A stretch of DNA of 64,000 nt from Shinisaurus crocodilurus (Eukaryota > Chordata > Lepidosauria > Squamata > Shinisauridae). Shown in pieces: positions 1 through 10,260 of this stretch (the stretch's first letter is position 1; every line of letters starts with the position of its first letter). The notes beneath the pieces were generated by a model, which saw nothing but the letters and a program-made list of their open reading frames with translations, ran no database searches and was not told the origin of the DNA. Made by a program: the position numbers and the translations under genes. The stretch lies in contig JAHFWL010001305.1 of assembly GCA_021292165.1 (NCBI GenBank), positions 19,263 through 83,262 on the forward strand. Direction: 5' to 3'.

Positions 1-916
1 AGAAAGCGCCTCCCCGGCGGAGAACGAAGGGAGGAGGCCGAGGCCTCCAACCGCCGCTTCTTCCCCATTTCCAAGGACCGGCCCCGGGTGAGCGACGGGC
101 AGGCGGCGGAGGGGGATGCGGGCAGCTGCCGCCGAAGGCCTCGGCCTCCTCCCTTCGTTCTCCGCCGGGGAGGCGCTTTCGGTCTTCGGCGAGCTGTAGC
201 GCTTCTGCAAAAAGCGCCTCCCCGGCGGAGAACGAAGGGAGGAGGCCGAGGCCTCCAACCGCCGCTTCTTCCCCATTTCCAAGGACCGGCCCCGGGTGAG
301 CGACGGGCAGGTGGCGGAGGGGGATGCGGGCAGCTGCCGCCGAAGGCCTCGGCCTCCTCCCTTCGTTCTCCGCCGGGGAGGCGCTTTCGGTCTTCGGCGA
401 GCTGTAGCGCTTCTGCAAAAAGCGCCTCCCCGGCGGAGAACGAAGGGAGGAGGCCGAGGCCTCCAACCGCCGCTTCTTCCCCATTTCCAAGGACCGGCCC
501 CGGGTGAGCGACGGGCAGGCGGCGGAGGGGGATGCGGGCAGCTGCCGCCGAAGGCCTCGGCCTCCTCCCTTCGTTCTCCGCCGGGGAGGCGCTTCTTGCA
601 GAAGCGCTACAGCTCGCCGAAGACCGAAAGCGCCTCCCCGGCGGAGAACGAAGGGAGGAGGCCGAGGCCTCCAACCGCCGCTTCTTCCCCATTTCCAAGG
701 ACCGGCCCCGGGTGAGCGACGGGCAGGCGGCGGAGGGGGATGCGGGCAGCTGCCGCCGAAGGCCTCGGCCTCCTCCCTTCGTTCTCCGCCGGGGAGGCGC
801 TTTCGGTCTTCGGCAAGCTGTAGCGCTTCTGCAGAAAGCGCCTCCCCGGCGGAGAACGAAGGGAGGAGGCCGAGGCCGAGGCCTTCGGCGGCAGCTGCCC
901 GCATCCCCCTCCGCCA
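1..916. repeat. GC-rich tandem array, 208-bp unit with hairpin
   Basis: The start of each unit (GCGCCTCCCCGG) recurs at 6, 214, 422, 630 and 838, an exact 208-bp period. Each unit contains a 40-bp arm (for example 214-253) that is the inverse of the 40 bp ending at 176, so neighbouring arms form a hairpin around a 37-bp spacer. The spacer at 593-629 is inverted relative to those at 177-213, 385-421 and 801-837. The last unit (838-916) continues as the inverse complement of the upstream part of the unit, closing the array with a longer palindrome. Long open frames here exist only because the repeat has few stop codons; I see no gene. The window starts inside the array, so its full extent is unknown. 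Confidence 0.9.
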
Positions 917-1019
917 CAAATCCCTTTTGCTCATATATAAAGCAGGGGCCAGTTCTGGGCAGCATTTGAATTGAAATCCACTCCTTCCTTGCCAGCCACC
1001 TCTTCGTGCCTTGCCTCCA

Positions 1020-1160
1020 GTTAGGCTTGCCAGGATATTCTCCATGTTTAGACATGAAAAAAATCCTACAACTCCCAGCATGATAGCTGGGGCATCCCGG
1101 GAGATGTAGGACTTTTCCCCTGTCTTAACATGCATTGCACCCTAACATGCATTGCACTTT
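1020..1160. repeat. Short inverted-repeat MITE relic
   Basis: The segment carries GTTTAGACA near the left side and CTGTCTTAACATGCAT near the right, around ACAACTCCCAGCATG. The same pattern is seen at 32982-33092 and 57632-57739, where the ends are clear, so this is a degraded member of that family. Confidence 0.5.
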
Positions 1161-1275
1161 ACTTCTTGGAAGGAACCCAAGGCAACTTACATAGTCCTCC
1201 TCCTCCTCCTCCTCCATCTCCATTTTATCCTCACAACAACCCTGTGAGGTAGGTTATGCTGAGAGTCAGGGACTC
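1150..1275 (-). repeat. tRNA-derived SINE, 3' portion
   Basis: AAGGAACCCAAGGC followed by a TCC-rich run, CCATTTTATCCTCACAAC and CCTGTGAGGTAGG is the inverse complement of the 3' half of the full SINE at 38611-38853. The tRNA-like head is missing. Confidence 0.75.
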
Positions 1276-1806
1276 TTATAATGTTCCCCCTCCCATTTTA
1301 TAATGTTCCCCCTCCCATCCCCGCAGCGATATTGTAATTTGTGTTTTATTCTTCTTTATAACCTGTTTTGGATTGTTTTTAAGAAATGCAGGGTTAAAAA
1401 AGCAGTTAATAAATAAATAAATTTATGGAGATATAATTTTGTTCTATTGCTATTAGTTTTCCAATAATTTGTACATGAATACATGATCCTGTATATATAG
1501 CATTAAGGTAAGAAACAATATATGCAGTGTTATATTTGTTTTAAATGTCACAATGGTTTTGCGGCTCCCAGGTTTTTTTTTTCTTCGGAAACGGGTCCAA
1601 GTGGCTCTTTTTGTCTTAAAGGTTGCAGACCCATAGCACTTTCTTTGGGTGGGTTGTAGTTAGAAGATGTCTAGGCTGTGTAAAGTGGAGGTGTGTAGGA
1701 GCTTGATCTCAGTGATTATTTTATTTATTATATTTATACCCCACCTTTTTACCTGCAAGGAACCCAAGGCGGCTTACATAATCCTCCTCCTCCTCCTCTC
1801 CATTTT

Positions 1807-3891
1807 CATCATCATCAGGCGATCACTCGTGACCGAGTAAGATTGTCTTCCGGGATAAAAGGAGGAAATTCTAAAGAAGATTGTGTAGACTCTAGCGATG
1901 GGTCCGTAAGTGACTGTGGAGGCCAATTCTAGATCCACACAGCTTCCCACAGTGAGGACACAGGTTACCAGATAGAAGATGGTCCTGTAAAGGATTCATT
2001 TGACGTGCTAGGCGAAAAGCACGTTTCTCCCTTTCACCTTGCACTCGGGCTTCTTCAAAGTCCATGGAACCTTTGTGAAAGGCCAACCTCCATTTAGATC
2101 GTTCATGGGCCAGAGCTTCCCAGTTTTCGATGTTTATATTGCATTTTTTTAGATTAGCCTTATGAACATCTTTAAACCTCTTATATTGACCACCGATATT
2201 CCGCTTTCCATCCTTGAGTTGGGAGTAAAGTAACTGCTTTGGGAGACGGCAGTCAGGCATTCGAACAACATGACCGGTCCACTGAAGTTGGCGTTGAAGG
2301 ATCATTTTTTCAATGCTAGTAGTCTTTGCTTCTTCCAGTACACTGACATTTGTTTGCCTATCTTCCCAAGTAATTTGCAGGATTTTCCGGAGGCAACGTT
2401 GATGAAACCTTTCAAGGAGGTGGAAGTGACGTTTATAGATAGTCCATGTTTCGCAGGCATACAATAAAGTTGGTAATACAATGGCTTCATAAACCAGTGT
2501 TTTGGTCTTCTTACAAATATCCCGATCCTCGAACACTCTATGTTTCATTCGAGAAAATGCGGCACTTGCGGAGCTCAGACGATGCTGGATTTCACTGTCG
2601 ATGTTAGCTGTAACAGAAAGATAGCTGCCAAGATAGAGAAAATGATCGACATTTTCCAGTATTGTCCCGCCAAGCTGGATAGATGGCATCACCAAAGGAT
2701 TGGCTTGCACTTGCTGATGAAGCACTTTGGTTTTTTTGATGTTAAGTGAGAGACCAAGTTTTTCGTATGCTTCTGCAAAAGCATTTAGGATAGTTTGGAG
2801 ATCATCCTCTGAATGTGCGGAGACCACATTATCATCAGCATACTGAAGTTCCACAACGGAGGTTGTAATTACCTTACTTTTTGCTTTCAGCCTGCTGAGA
2901 TTAAAAAGCTTTCCATCTGTTCGATATATAATTCCCACACCGGTGGGAAGTTTCCCCTTGACAAGATGTAAAACCATGGCGATGAAAATGGCAAATAATG
3001 TTGGGGCGATAACACATCCCTGTTTAACACCTGATCCCACTTTAAATGGAGCACCATGAGAGCCGTTGTTGTCCAAAACCGTTGCCGTCATGTTGTCATG
3101 GAGAAGTCGCAAGATATTCACAAATTTATTGGGGCATCCAATTTTCATAAGGATAGTCCAGAGAGCTGTACGGTCTACAGTATCAAAGGCCTTAGCCAGA
3201 TCGATAAATGCCATATAAAGGGGTTGATTTTGCTCCCGGCATTTTTCTTGGAGCTGACGTGCAGTAAAAATCATGTCTACTGTCCCTCTAGAGGGGCGGA
3301 AACCATATTGAGTTTCAGGGAGGATCTCTTCTGAAATAGATGGAAGACGGTTTGCGAGAATCCTAGCAAATATTTTACCTGCGGTTGCTAAGAGAGAAAT
3401 GCCCCGATAGTTTCCACAGTCTGTTCTATCACCCTTCTTAAAGAGGGTGATAATTATGGCATCCCTGAAGTCTTCTGGGATCTCTTCTCTTATCCAGATT
3501 TTTTCGATGAGTTTATGAAGATGTTGTACAAGTTCGGGGCCCCCTTCTTTAAAGATTTCAGCAGGAATCCCATCTGGTCCACTAGCTTTGTTGTTCTTCA
3601 TTTGATTAATGGCTTTTTTTACTTCATCCAAAGTGAGGAGTATTGCAAGTTCCTCTTTAATTTGTTTTTGCGGGATTTGCGAAAAAATCTCATTATCCAC
3701 CTTAGATTTACGATTTAAAAGGTCATAATAATGCTCTTTCCAACGCAGTGCAATAGACTCTTTGTCTTTTAAGAGTTTGGTGCCATCTTTTGATTGTAAA
3801 GGGTTTGTACCATAGGTTTTTGGTCCATAAATGGCCCTTGTGGCCTTAAAAAAGCCCCGTGCATCATGAGATTCTGCAAGTTGTTGAATTT
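1807..3891 (-). mobile_element. RTE-like non-LTR retrotransposon, 5'-truncated, nested in a SINE
   Basis: The copy lies on the minus strand, with its 3' end at the low coordinate. That end has a very short 3' UTR and a (GAT)n-like tail (CATCATCATC at 1807), as in RTE elements. The 5' end is truncated, since no endonuclease is present. An approximate 10-bp target duplication (CTCTCC-TTTT) at 1796-1806 and 3892-3902 bounds it. The reverse-transcriptase frame is open throughout, so this is a fairly young insertion. A second copy lies at 58877-60377. Confidence 0.85.
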
Positions 3892-3910
3892 CTCTCCTTT
3901 TTATCCTCAC
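1892..3910 (-). CDS. RTE-type reverse transcriptase with C-terminal zinc finger (partial)
   Basis: This 672-codon frame encodes the reverse-transcriptase part of a LINE ORF2 protein, which copies LINE RNA into DNA at the target site. Palm motifs visible are FIDLAKAFDTVD near residue 232 and YADD near residue 355. A thumb and connection segment follows, ending in a C2H2-like finger (CPHCGKLC with paired histidines) at about residues 650-672. The N-terminal endonuclease is absent, so the frame is 5'-truncated and cannot be a full protein. The first few codons, from a GTG at 3908-3910, come from the flanking SINE rather than the LINE. The YADD catalytic core is intact and there is no internal stop. 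RTE is favoured because of the short 3' end with a tetranucleotide or trinucleotide tail; another related LINE clade is possible. Confidence 0.85.
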   Translation of the reverse strand: MRIKRREIQQLAESHDARGFFKATRAIYGPKTYGTNPLQSKDGTKLLKDKESIALRWKEHYYDLLNRKSKVDNEIFSQIPQKQIKEELAILLTLDEVKKAINQMKNNKASGPDGIPAEIFKEGGPELVQHLHKLIEKIWIREEIPEDFRDAIIITLFKKGDRTDCGNYRGISLLATAGKIFARILANRLPSISEEILPETQYGFRPSRGTVDMIFTARQLQEKCREQNQPLYMAFIDLAKAFDTVDRTALWTILMKIGCPNKFVNILRLLHDNMTATVLDNNGSHGAPFKVGSGVKQGCVIAPTLFAIFIAMVLHLVKGKLPTGVGIIYRTDGKLFNLSRLKAKSKVITTSVVELQYADDNVVSAHSEDDLQTILNAFAEAYEKLGLSLNIKKTKVLHQQVQANPLVMPSIQLGGTILENVDHFLYLGSYLSVTANIDSEIQHRLSSASAAFSRMKHRVFEDRDICKKTKTLVYEAIVLPTLLYACETWTIYKRHFHLLERFHQRCLRKILQITWEDRQTNVSVLEEAKTTSIEKMILQRQLQWTGHVVRMPDCRLPKQLLYSQLKDGKRNIGGQYKRFKDVHKANLKKCNINIENWEALAHERSKWRLAFHKGSMDFEEARVQGEREKRAFRLARQMNPLQDHLLSGNLCPHCGKLCGSRIGLHSHLRTHR

Positions 3911-4139
3911 AACAACCCTGTGAGGTAGGTTAGGCTGAGATTAGTATATAATTAATCATTCTTCCTCTTTCTGATTCTATATATTTCTGGCATTATCTTC
4001 CAAATACTTCTCTTTATTTTTGTTTGTTTGCTTTCTGATTCTCTACTTGGAACAAAAAGCAATAAAGAAATAGTAATACAGAAATAAGAAAGTCTGAAAA
4101 CAAGGCACATAACCAGTAAAAAGCTCAGCATGGCAAGTT

Positions 4140-4380
4140 TAATGCCTGGCTGTAAAAAAGGAGGAGGAAGAGGAAGAAGAGAAGTCTTGGTTAGGCTGTG
4201 GAAGGCAGAGAAAGAGGGGGCCAAATTGACCACCCTGTGGTAGGGAGTCCCGTAATTTAGCTACAGCCACAGAGAAGGCTCTCTCAACTACTCTTGCCTT
4301 GGACACCATCAGGACAGAGAGCCTCCCCAACAGATCTTGCAGAACGGGTAGGATAGTATGGGAGTTTAGTTTCATTTATT
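4140..4380. repeat. Possible old LINE (CR1/L2) fragment
   Basis: Phrases such as GGTAGGGAGTCCCGTAATTTAG and GAAGGCTCTCTCAACTA resemble the region just upstream of CR1/L2 3' UTRs, as at 39600-39640. The copy is short and divergent and I could not align it fully. Confidence 0.35.
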
Positions 4381-4466
4381 TATTTGCCAGTGTTCCACAG
4401 TGGACCCTGCCCGATCCCGTTCATTTCAATGGATCTAATCTACGTAGGACTAATATTGGATACAAC

Positions 4467-4989
4467 CAGGAACGGTGCAGGGCTGTTTGGCACCCTAGGC
4501 CAAATTATATTTAGCGCCCCCCCTCTCGTGCCGTGGGGGGGGGCTCCGGAGCAAAGCAGCCCTGCTCTGCAACCACCACCCCCGCGCCGCCGCCGCCCCA
4601 CCACCACCTACCTACCTTCCCCCCGCCCCCGCTGCTGCTGCTGCCGCTGCCGCTGCCGCCTCCTCCGATGCGACGGGACCCCCACACTTTTTTTTTTTGC
4701 CGGGGAAACCAGGGCAACAGGGCTGTTTAAGCCCTGTTGCCCTGGTTCCTCCTCCCGCCAAAACAACGCCGGTGGGGCTCCAGAAACGACGGGAAGGTAG
4801 GTAGGTGGCTGGCGGGCAGGTGGGCGCGCGCGCAGGGGGGGAGGTGCGGCGGCTGGCGGGCGGGCAGGCGCGGCGGAGGCGGGGCAGGAGCGCGCCGGAG
4901 GCGAGGAAGGGGCGCAGAAACGCTGCGCCCTGTTCCGCCACGCGCCCTAGGCAGCCGCCTGGGTCTGCCTAGCGGTAGCGCCGGCCCTG
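4467..4989. mobile_element. hAT MITE, GC-rich, 8-bp TSD GATACAAC
   Basis: GATACAAC is repeated perfectly at 4459-4466 and 4990-4997. The element starts CAGGAACGGTGC and ends with the inverse complement of CAGGGCCGGCGC, giving imperfect terminal inverted repeats of about 12 bp, as in hAT transposons. The interior is GC-rich and has a central hairpin (ACCAGGGCAACAGGGCT and its inverse, 4708-4750). There is no transposase, so it is non-autonomous. The open frames across it are compositional. Confidence 0.85.
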
Positions 4990-5144
4990 GATACAACCCA
5001 TAGCATAAATTCAATATTTCAATGAAATGATACAATACTTATCAAATACAAAAGCAACTTCCAAATTAAGTGCGAGTGGGGGAAGCTAACCCAACCTGCA
5101 CTGCTGGTCTTGCTACACTCCACAGGGCCAGAGCAGGCGGGTTT

Positions 5145-5295
5145 TAAACAGCAACTCTGTGGTAGATCACATGCTTTGATGCAGGAGGTCCCAGGTTCAA
5201 TCCTTGGTGTCTCCAGGTAGGGCTGGGAAAGACTCCTGTTTGTAACTCTGGATAGCTGCTGCAAGCCAGTGTAGACCATGCTGAGCTATATGGCT
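5145..5295 (+). repeat. tRNA-derived SINE (second family)
   Basis: A-box-like TGGTAGATCACATG and B-box-like GGTTCAATCC mark an internal pol III promoter. The body continues AGGGCTGGGAAAGACTCC and CCAGTGTAGACC. Related minus-strand copies lie near 13515 and 61715. Confidence 0.75.
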
Positions 5296-5880
5296 CACAG
5301 CTGGTTCCCTCGTCTCTCCTCCAAGGATGCACTGGCTGCAACCAAGGGGAAATGCTGTGGAGTGGCAATGATGTTAAAGGTGCTTTCAGACGAAGGGGTC
5401 CTAGCGCTAACAACCAGAAGGCATTGTGCAGCTATTCAGTCTTCTCTCTTTTAATGGATTTTCCATGATAAGAAAAAAGATGGGAAGAAGCAGTGGGAAA
5501 ACAGAGGAGAGTTATGAGTGGATGAAGATACCTCTGAACAAATTTGTAACTTGATAACATTTGTTTATGACCTGTTAAAATGAAATGACATAATAATGAC
5601 TAGTCTTGTGCATCTGCCCTTTCCCATCGTACCTGTCTACCTTCTGGCGCATTGACCCAGTTTGCACCATCATGGCAGCTGAAACAGGACTCAACATGGG
5701 CTGTTGTTGGGTTATTTGAGGGTTGCTGCCCATCCTAAACAAGCCATGCCTCCCAGGCTAGGATGACACGGCAAGCTGTGGCTGCGTGGATAATTAAGGA
5801 AATTTGGCCAGCATGCACCTGGCGCACACACAGCAGCTGCAACAGGCCACGGTGGCCGTGATCATGCAAACCAGGCCACT
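5296..5880. other. No recognised feature
   Basis: Non-coding sequence with no long conserved frame, no splice-flanked exon and no repeat that I can name. It is presumed intronic to the KIZ-like gene. Confidence 0.4.
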
Positions 5881-5884
5881 GTTT

Positions 5885-7310
5885 CTTCCAGGTTGGATTT
5901 GATTTAAATCAATTTGTTTTAAATCATGATTTAAATCACTACTCGGAAAGACTTGATTCAATCATGCGTTTCCTCCTCCTCCCCCACAAAAGTGCACTCT
6001 TCCTTGCTATAACCTTAACACATATTTTACACAACTCAGTTACCAAAGCTCACTGAAACAGATATTTGTGAAGGCACTGGAAGGTGAACAATCTCCAGTT
6101 GAACAGGTTAATCATGAATATTCGGATGCTTTTCTTACCTTACTCTGTTAGGACAATTGACACCAACTCCAGACACAAACTATTTTATTTAACTAACATA
6201 ATACTGTATTGTGGATTTTTGTTTCTTCAACACTAAAGATATAATATTTTACAAACATATGGTTTTATGGCCTCCCGACATTGTCTGTGGGGGCCATGAG
6301 ATTATTTGGAGTCCCAGCTCTGAGGTCCTCTGACTGCAGAGCTGGGATGCTGAATGTGGAGCTCCCACCCTGCCCCCTCGCAGCCAGCGTGGAAAGAACC
6401 ATACCGGCTGCCTCTCTGAGATCAGAAATCGGCCTCAGAGAGGGCTAAAGGAGCATGCCGGGGTGGGTGGGTGGGTGGGTGGGGAAGGGAGGAGGCTGGG
6501 TCCTATGGCTTATGCCATATCCAAATGGCTCCCCAGGCTCTTTCCCTCCTCCTCCACGACGCTTCATCTAGATGGCTGGAAACAGCCGTCCAGATGAAAT
6601 ACAGGGCACGAGGCGCAGGGCGGTGGAGATTGTTGCCGCCGCACCTCACGCCCAGCATTGCATGCATATAAGCCTCTGTGTTCAGAGGCTTACATGCATT
6701 GAGGGCGGAGGGCATTGGATCACGCCCTTAGTTAAATATGTTAAATCCTGGAGATTTTAATAGGGCTTCTAAGAATTTCCAACATGATATAATGTTGGGA
6801 GAAAAAAGAAGCCCCAGGATTAGAATAACTTCAGTCCGAGTTGGAAAATGGGACTGATCAGATCTGTTTTTTCTCATATCCCATAATACTGCTGTTAGCA
6901 AGTATATATCTCTGGAGATACAAACCCAGTTTGAGAACTGCAAAAAATTTTGGTGGTATCTTCTAGACTGAGTACTACATTGAGTACTTGGGGAGATAAA
7001 AAGATTAATCTAAATAATCTATACAGAAGCCTATGGAACCCCATAAAATTGAGGCCCCAATCCAAGACCCTATTTACAAAACTTTTTTTAAAGATTATAT
7101 AAATACATTGTCTCATAATACAAAATTAGAATTTATAATCCCTATTCCATAATGAGATATTTGAACTATAACACATTTTAAATTAAAACTATGATCATGT
7201 AGGACTTTTTTAAACAAAATTTTTAAAAAATCCAATTTAAATTTTTTAAAAATCCATTTTTTATTTTAAAAAAATCATTGATTTTTATTCACCTTGATTT
7301 CCTCCTTTCT
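5885..7310. repeat. Possible DNA transposon with TTTAAATCA-type ends
   Basis: The left edge has GATTTGATTTAAATCAATT and the right edge has long runs related to AATCATTGATTTTTATTCACC, a loosely inverted pair. A (GGGT)n stretch at 6461-6483 lies inside. The ends are too imprecise to define a target duplication. Confidence 0.35.
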
Positions 7311-8840
7311 CCTGATCAGATACTGAAATTAAAGAAATGCTCAACAACTCATAATTGGCATAGACAAGAGAAATGACCCATGCTAAAATTCATGTTATGC
7401 AGTACATGCATTTTGTGGCATGGAGATTTGGCCTTTGTGTAGATAACACAGCCCTAAGTATTGTGCAGCATTATATGTCTGCTTACTTACATTTTAACTA
7501 TCAAGAACAGCTAGATGGATTTCAGGCGGAAAGACAGCAGTATACGCATCCACTGAAATAGATATAATGAACAGTGAAATAATATACAGATATTGGATTC
7601 TGTCTTATAAAACATACTGAACAATAAAACATTAGTAAGGTTATCAGTCATACATAACACGAAGTGCAATTTCGAAAAAATTGGGGTGAGAATATTAATT
7701 CAGCCTAGATGAAAACTGTTAAACTCTTCAATTTAGGGGTGGGTGGGTAAAAAAATGTATCTATAGATAAAACTATCATTGGAATTCTCAACAAATGCTG
7801 CTAAGACACTTGAATGAATGACTTGAAGAATTTTCTGTAGAGCTTATGGTTTTTCCAAAGTTTTTATATTCTGCTTGTTTGAAATTTCATTACTTCATTT
7901 GAGTGTAAACTGATGTTTATTCCAAAATTTAGAACTCTATAAGAGGCAAATCTGTTCAGCCCTGTTTTAAAGACTTCATAATCACAAATATTCAAAGGAC
8001 AGAAATACTGATTTGTAGCAGAACACCTAAGCAATACAAGCATAACATCAAATGCTTATTTATGTAACTAATGACTAAAAATCAACTAACTGCGTGGTAC
8101 AAAAAGGAAAGCATAACATGTGACCTAACTTTTTTATTCATCAGTGAAGCAATATATAAGTAAATGATAAATTTTTAGAATGATGCAAAATGCTTTCTTG
8201 TATATGATTTGTCAAATAGTTAATGATAGTGGATTTGGGGAAACTGCTGCCCAAGGCAGAAGTTGAGGTTGAAATTGAACACAGCTTTCCATGATTGTAA
8301 AGAAATTTTAAACTGATTTTACTCAAATGCTGTTTGTTGAGCTGCAAGTGCTCAACATTTTCTAGCTCTGGCTGACCCAGGGTCACAGCTTTCTTTTTTT
8401 TTTTAATTTCTGCAATGTCTTTGTTGACTCTGCTCTCAGAGGTGCTCAAGATATTATAAAAATGCATTACGTCACATCTCTTGGGCAGCATCCAACAGGG
8501 TGCTTATGCTCCCACTGATTATCCTGCACCCTGCCAATTCCCATCCACAAGTAGCAGCCACGGCTTGAGGAATGGAGATTTAGCACTTCTGGGGGCATAA
8601 GTGAACTTCACCGACCTGTTCCTATCATTTCGGGGCTTCCTCTAGGAAGCGTTGAATCTTTGTTGCGGAAGCAGTGGGTCCCGCTTGTGCAATGAAGTCA
8701 GCAGGACCCACTGCCTGTACAACAGAAGCTACAGGGCGCAAGAGGATGGTGGGGGCATGAGCGCCCCATTGGAAATTGCCCCTTGTCTTTTAACACTTAA
8801 ATTCTACTTTTTATTTTTTACATTTCCCCCATTATGCCTG
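7311..8840. other. Unassigned intronic sequence
   Basis: AT-rich and without a recognisable gene or transposon. A minus-strand open frame of 116 codons at 8141-8491 has a lysine run from a poly-A tract and no domain I recognise. I treat it as chance. Confidence 0.4.
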
Positions 8841-8849
8841 TGGTAAAAT

Positions 8850-9731
8850 TGTGAAGAAAAGCATACAGTGTTACCTGTGTCCTTCCTTACCAAACACATG
8901 TAAATAAGTATAATCTCAGCCGGAGGCTGAGAATCTCCTGTGAACTGTACATACAGTATCTCGTCCAGGGCCCCCCGGTGCCGCCTCAGAGTCTGCTGCG
9001 CATTTGTATGCAGATGTCAACCAAGCACCCTAGGTATGGTCAAGAATTCACCCACCTGACACCTAGGAGCCACCCCACCCCTCATACCTAGCCCGGACAA
9101 GTTCATCCTGATTGGCCAAGGGACAGACAGGTGATCGAAGGGAGGGGTGGGGAGGAAAAATCGATACGGTCAGCCGTGGCTTCTGGGTTTGGTTGTTTTT
9201 GTTCTGGATGCGAAGAACGCAGAGCAGGGCTGTCGCTGAGGCAAGCCCTAAGACAGGGCTCTCCAACCTTGGGTCCCCAGATGTTGCTGGCCTACAGCTC
9301 CCAGCATACCCAGCCATTATGGCTAATGGCAAGGGATTCTGGGAGCTGTAGTCCAGCAACATCTGGGGACCCAAGGTTGGAGAGCCCTGCCCTAAGAAGA
9401 GCAACCCCCAAGCCAAAGAGTAAGTGCCTGGGTATTTTAGCGTGAGAACTAGTTTTGTTTTTTTGTAGCTCTGACTGTGTGTAACAAAGTATCTCTGTCA
9501 ATTTCCCTTTATCTCCCACCTAATTTATAACTGACTACCCCAAATAAACTTTCCTTTACTTTCCCCTACACGGTGTGTGCAGTTTCTCTGTCGGTTCAGT
9601 GCTAAATCCAGTGTTTGAGACCAGGGGCCAGGTCCAGAGCAAGTTGGTTTTGAGGCGACAGAATCAAGGCTGGCGATTTGTAGCCTTTGATCTCTCGCCC
9701 GTAATCAAAGGACTGGTTGCAGTCCTTCACA
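8850..9731 (+). mobile_element. Solo LTR (copy C), 5-bp TSD AAAAT
   Basis: It begins TGTGAAGAAAAGC and ends CAGTCCTTCACA. The flanks are AAAAT at 8845-8849 and 9732-9736, a 5-bp target duplication. An AATAAA signal near 9542 fits the R region. There is no coding interior on either side, so this is a solo LTR left by LTR-LTR recombination. A MITE (9254-9389) is nested in it. Related copies lie at 25184-25969, 26126-29145, 55150-55738 and 56233-57229. Whether the parent was an endogenous retrovirus or another LTR retrotransposon cannot be told from the LTR alone. Confidence 0.85.
9254..9389. mobile_element. hAT MITE, 8-bp TSD CCCTAAGA
   Basis: The 136-bp palindromic element starts CAGGGCTCTCCAACCTTGGG and ends with its inverse complement. 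CCCTAAGA is repeated perfectly at 9246-9253 and 9390-9397. It lies inside the solo LTR, so it inserted later. Confidence 0.92.
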
Positions 9732-10069
9732 AAAATGTATTTAACTCCACAGGTGATTGGAAACATTTTTCTTGTTGCTGCTTACAAAGTTTGGGTTTCC
9801 ACTCTGCCTACACCTGGGAGCTCTTTGACTTGAAACCGCACCCCGAGTTTAGTTTCAATGATCTCATCCCAGCCCAATGCACCAATACTGTCATTCCAAG
9901 GTCTAACTGGAGACATGTAGGTAATGGCTGACTCTAGCCAGAAATGTTTTGGGAAGAAATTGTCCAGTAGATTGGAGGTGGAGTCAACAGAAAGGGGAGC
10001 TCTTTAGTGAATTCTCCTCCTCTCTTCACTTTACCTTCTAGGAGGCGTTGGAGGGAACCAAGACACTGA

Positions 10070-10260
10070 CTGGGTTCACATGACATGACAACCCATCATG
10101 GATTGCTACCTGTGATGGGTTGTCATGTCATGCAAACCTGCACTGATTTCCCCGGGGTGGCTTGTGCATGGGCAGCAAGCCACCCCAACAATTCCTAGCT
10201 TGTGCTAGGGTTTGTTGTACCCACAATGGGTTGCTGTGTCATCTGAACCTGGATGACCGA
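10070..10260. repeat. Inverted-repeat element, TGACATGACAACCCAT type
   Basis: ATGACATGACAACCCATCA at 10080 is followed by its near inverse GATGGGTTGTCATGTCATG at 10115-10135. Further related words run to about 10255. It is a fold-back MITE relic without clear target duplications. Confidence 0.5.

Larger units (their letters stand above)
1715..3945 (-). repeat. SINE split by an RTE LINE insertion
   Basis: The SINE tail and 3' body lie at 1715-1806 and the sequence resumes at 3892-3945 with CTCTCC, TTTATCCTCAC and CCTGTGAGGTAGG. Removing 1807-3891 restores the continuous SINE order seen at 27466-27592 and 38611-38853. Flanking CTCTCC(A)TTTT copies are the target duplication of the LINE. Confidence 0.8.

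Noticed and set aside
1..916. CRISPR-like array
   Set aside because: Unit and spacer lengths and GC-rich hairpin structure do not fit, the spacers are copies of one sequence, and the DNA is clearly eukaryotic.
88..974. Several overlapping 140-160 codon open frames rich in Arg, Pro and Gly
   Set aside because: They repeat with the 208-bp array and appear in both orientations; stop codons are scarce only because the repeat is GC-rich.
3515..3718. Plus-strand frames opposite the RTE reverse transcriptase
   Set aside because: They are antisense shadows of the minus-strand coding sequence.
4384..5035. Pro/Gly/Arg-rich open frames on both strands
   Set aside because: They lie across the GC-rich hAT MITE at 4467-4989, extend past its ends, and have no domain or splice context.
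8141..8491. 116-codon minus-strand frame with a lysine run
   Set aside because: No recognised domain, the lysines come from a T tract, and no splice sites or promoter context are present; chance is the simplest reading.
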